A DNA stretch of 26,454 bases from the NCBI GenBank assembly GCA_002315475.1, contig DCGI01000015.1, positions 51,544 through 77,997 on the forward strand. Reading direction: 5' to 3'. The notes beneath the pieces were generated by a model, which saw only the letters and a list, made by a program, of their open reading frames with translations, was not told the DNA's origin and made no database searches. The translations under genes were made by a program, and so were the position numbers. Each line of letters begins with the position of its first letter. The stretch's first letter is position 1. Source of the stretch: Christensenella sp. UBA1782. GTDB lineage: Bacteria > Bacillota > Clostridia > Christensenellales > DTU072. Shown in pieces: positions 26,124 through 26,454 of the stretch.

Positions 26124-26454
26124 ATGATACAACCCCAAACAAGATTAAATGTAGCCGACAACTCCGGAGCAAAAGAGATTATGTGCATCAGAGTCCTCGG
26201 TGGTTCTTATGTCAGATCGGGTAACATCGGTGACGTCATCGTCGCTTCCGTAAAATCCGCCGCTCCGAACGGAACGGTGAAGAAGGGACAGGTCGTTAAG
26301 GCGGTCATCGTGCGTAGTCACAAAGGCATCATGAGAGCCGACGGTTCTCACATTGCGTTTGACGATAACGCCGCTGTCATTATCGATAACCAAAAGCAAC
26401 CGGTCGGAACTCGTATTTTCGGACCTATCGCAAGAGAATTGAGAGAAAAAGATT
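26124..26454 (+). CDS. rplN: 50S ribosomal protein L14, 3'-truncated by window edge
   Basis: L14 lies at the subunit interface and contacts 16S rRNA. The first 110 residues are present; the family is about 122, so roughly 12 residues are missing beyond the right edge. The start MIQPQTRLNVADNSGAKEI is typical. KKGQVVKAVIVRSHKG (about 54-69), FDDNAAVIIDNQKQP (about 79-93) and GTRIFGPIARELREK (about 95-109) match the family. AAGGAG at 26109-26114 overlaps the rpsQ stop and sets the start. Operon order predicts rplX and rplE next. Confidence 0.97.
   Translation, partial: MIQPQTRLNVADNSGAKEIMCIRVLGGSYVRSGNIGDVIVASVKSAAPNGTVKKGQVVKAVIVRSHKGIMRADGSHIAFDDNAAVIIDNQKQPVGTRIFGPIARELREKD

Overview
The window looks like chromosomal DNA from a Gram-positive-type bacterium of the Bacillota, most likely an uncultured Clostridia-like gut lineage. 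The reasons are strong AGGAGG ribosome sites before almost every ribosomal gene, the Clostridia/Bacilli-style L16 start, the canonical S10 operon order, and a SipW-type signal peptide on a surface protein. The family cannot be fixed from this sequence; placement near Christensenellales is only a guess from general resemblance. All convincing genes lie on the + strand. I see no tRNA, rRNA, CRISPR array, transposase or integrase.

Layout. (1) 3-17204: the 3' part of one giant gene, more than 5,730 codons, open through the left edge. It is a Tyr/Asp/Thr-rich, Cys-poor, mostly beta-type protein with a carboxypeptidase-regulatory-like domain, several families of divergent internal repeats and a few helical inserts. 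It is best read as a giant secreted or surface protein, although its N-terminus and any export signal lie outside the window. It ends in an intrinsic terminator. (2) 17335-20795: a separately transcribed gene with an extended -10 promoter. It encodes a 1,104-residue exported protein with a SipW/TasA-like signal segment, beta-helix-like repeats, two CxH...CxxCG motifs and a C-terminal third of clearly lower GC. It also ends in a strong terminator. (3) 20796-21084: a gene-free stretch with two related hairpins, a near-consensus promoter and a structured 5' leader. (4) 21085-26454: the S10 ribosomal protein operon rpsJ-rplC-rplD-rplW-rplB-rpsS-rplV-rpsC-rplP-rpmC-rpsQ-rplN, with rplN cut by the right edge.

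How the parts work together. The two surface-type genes form separate transcription units, each closed by its own terminator, so read-through into the ribosomal operon should be limited. The S10 operon is driven by its own promoter and a leader of about 165 nt that could carry autoregulation. The ribosomal genes are tightly packed, with gaps of 2-14 nt and two 1-nt stop/start overlaps, and are presumably co-translated.

The parts least explained by known families are the repeat architecture of the giant protein, the composition break in the 1,104-residue protein, and the paired hairpins flanking the S10 promoter. I found no convincing complete new system such as a defence or mobile-element cassette.
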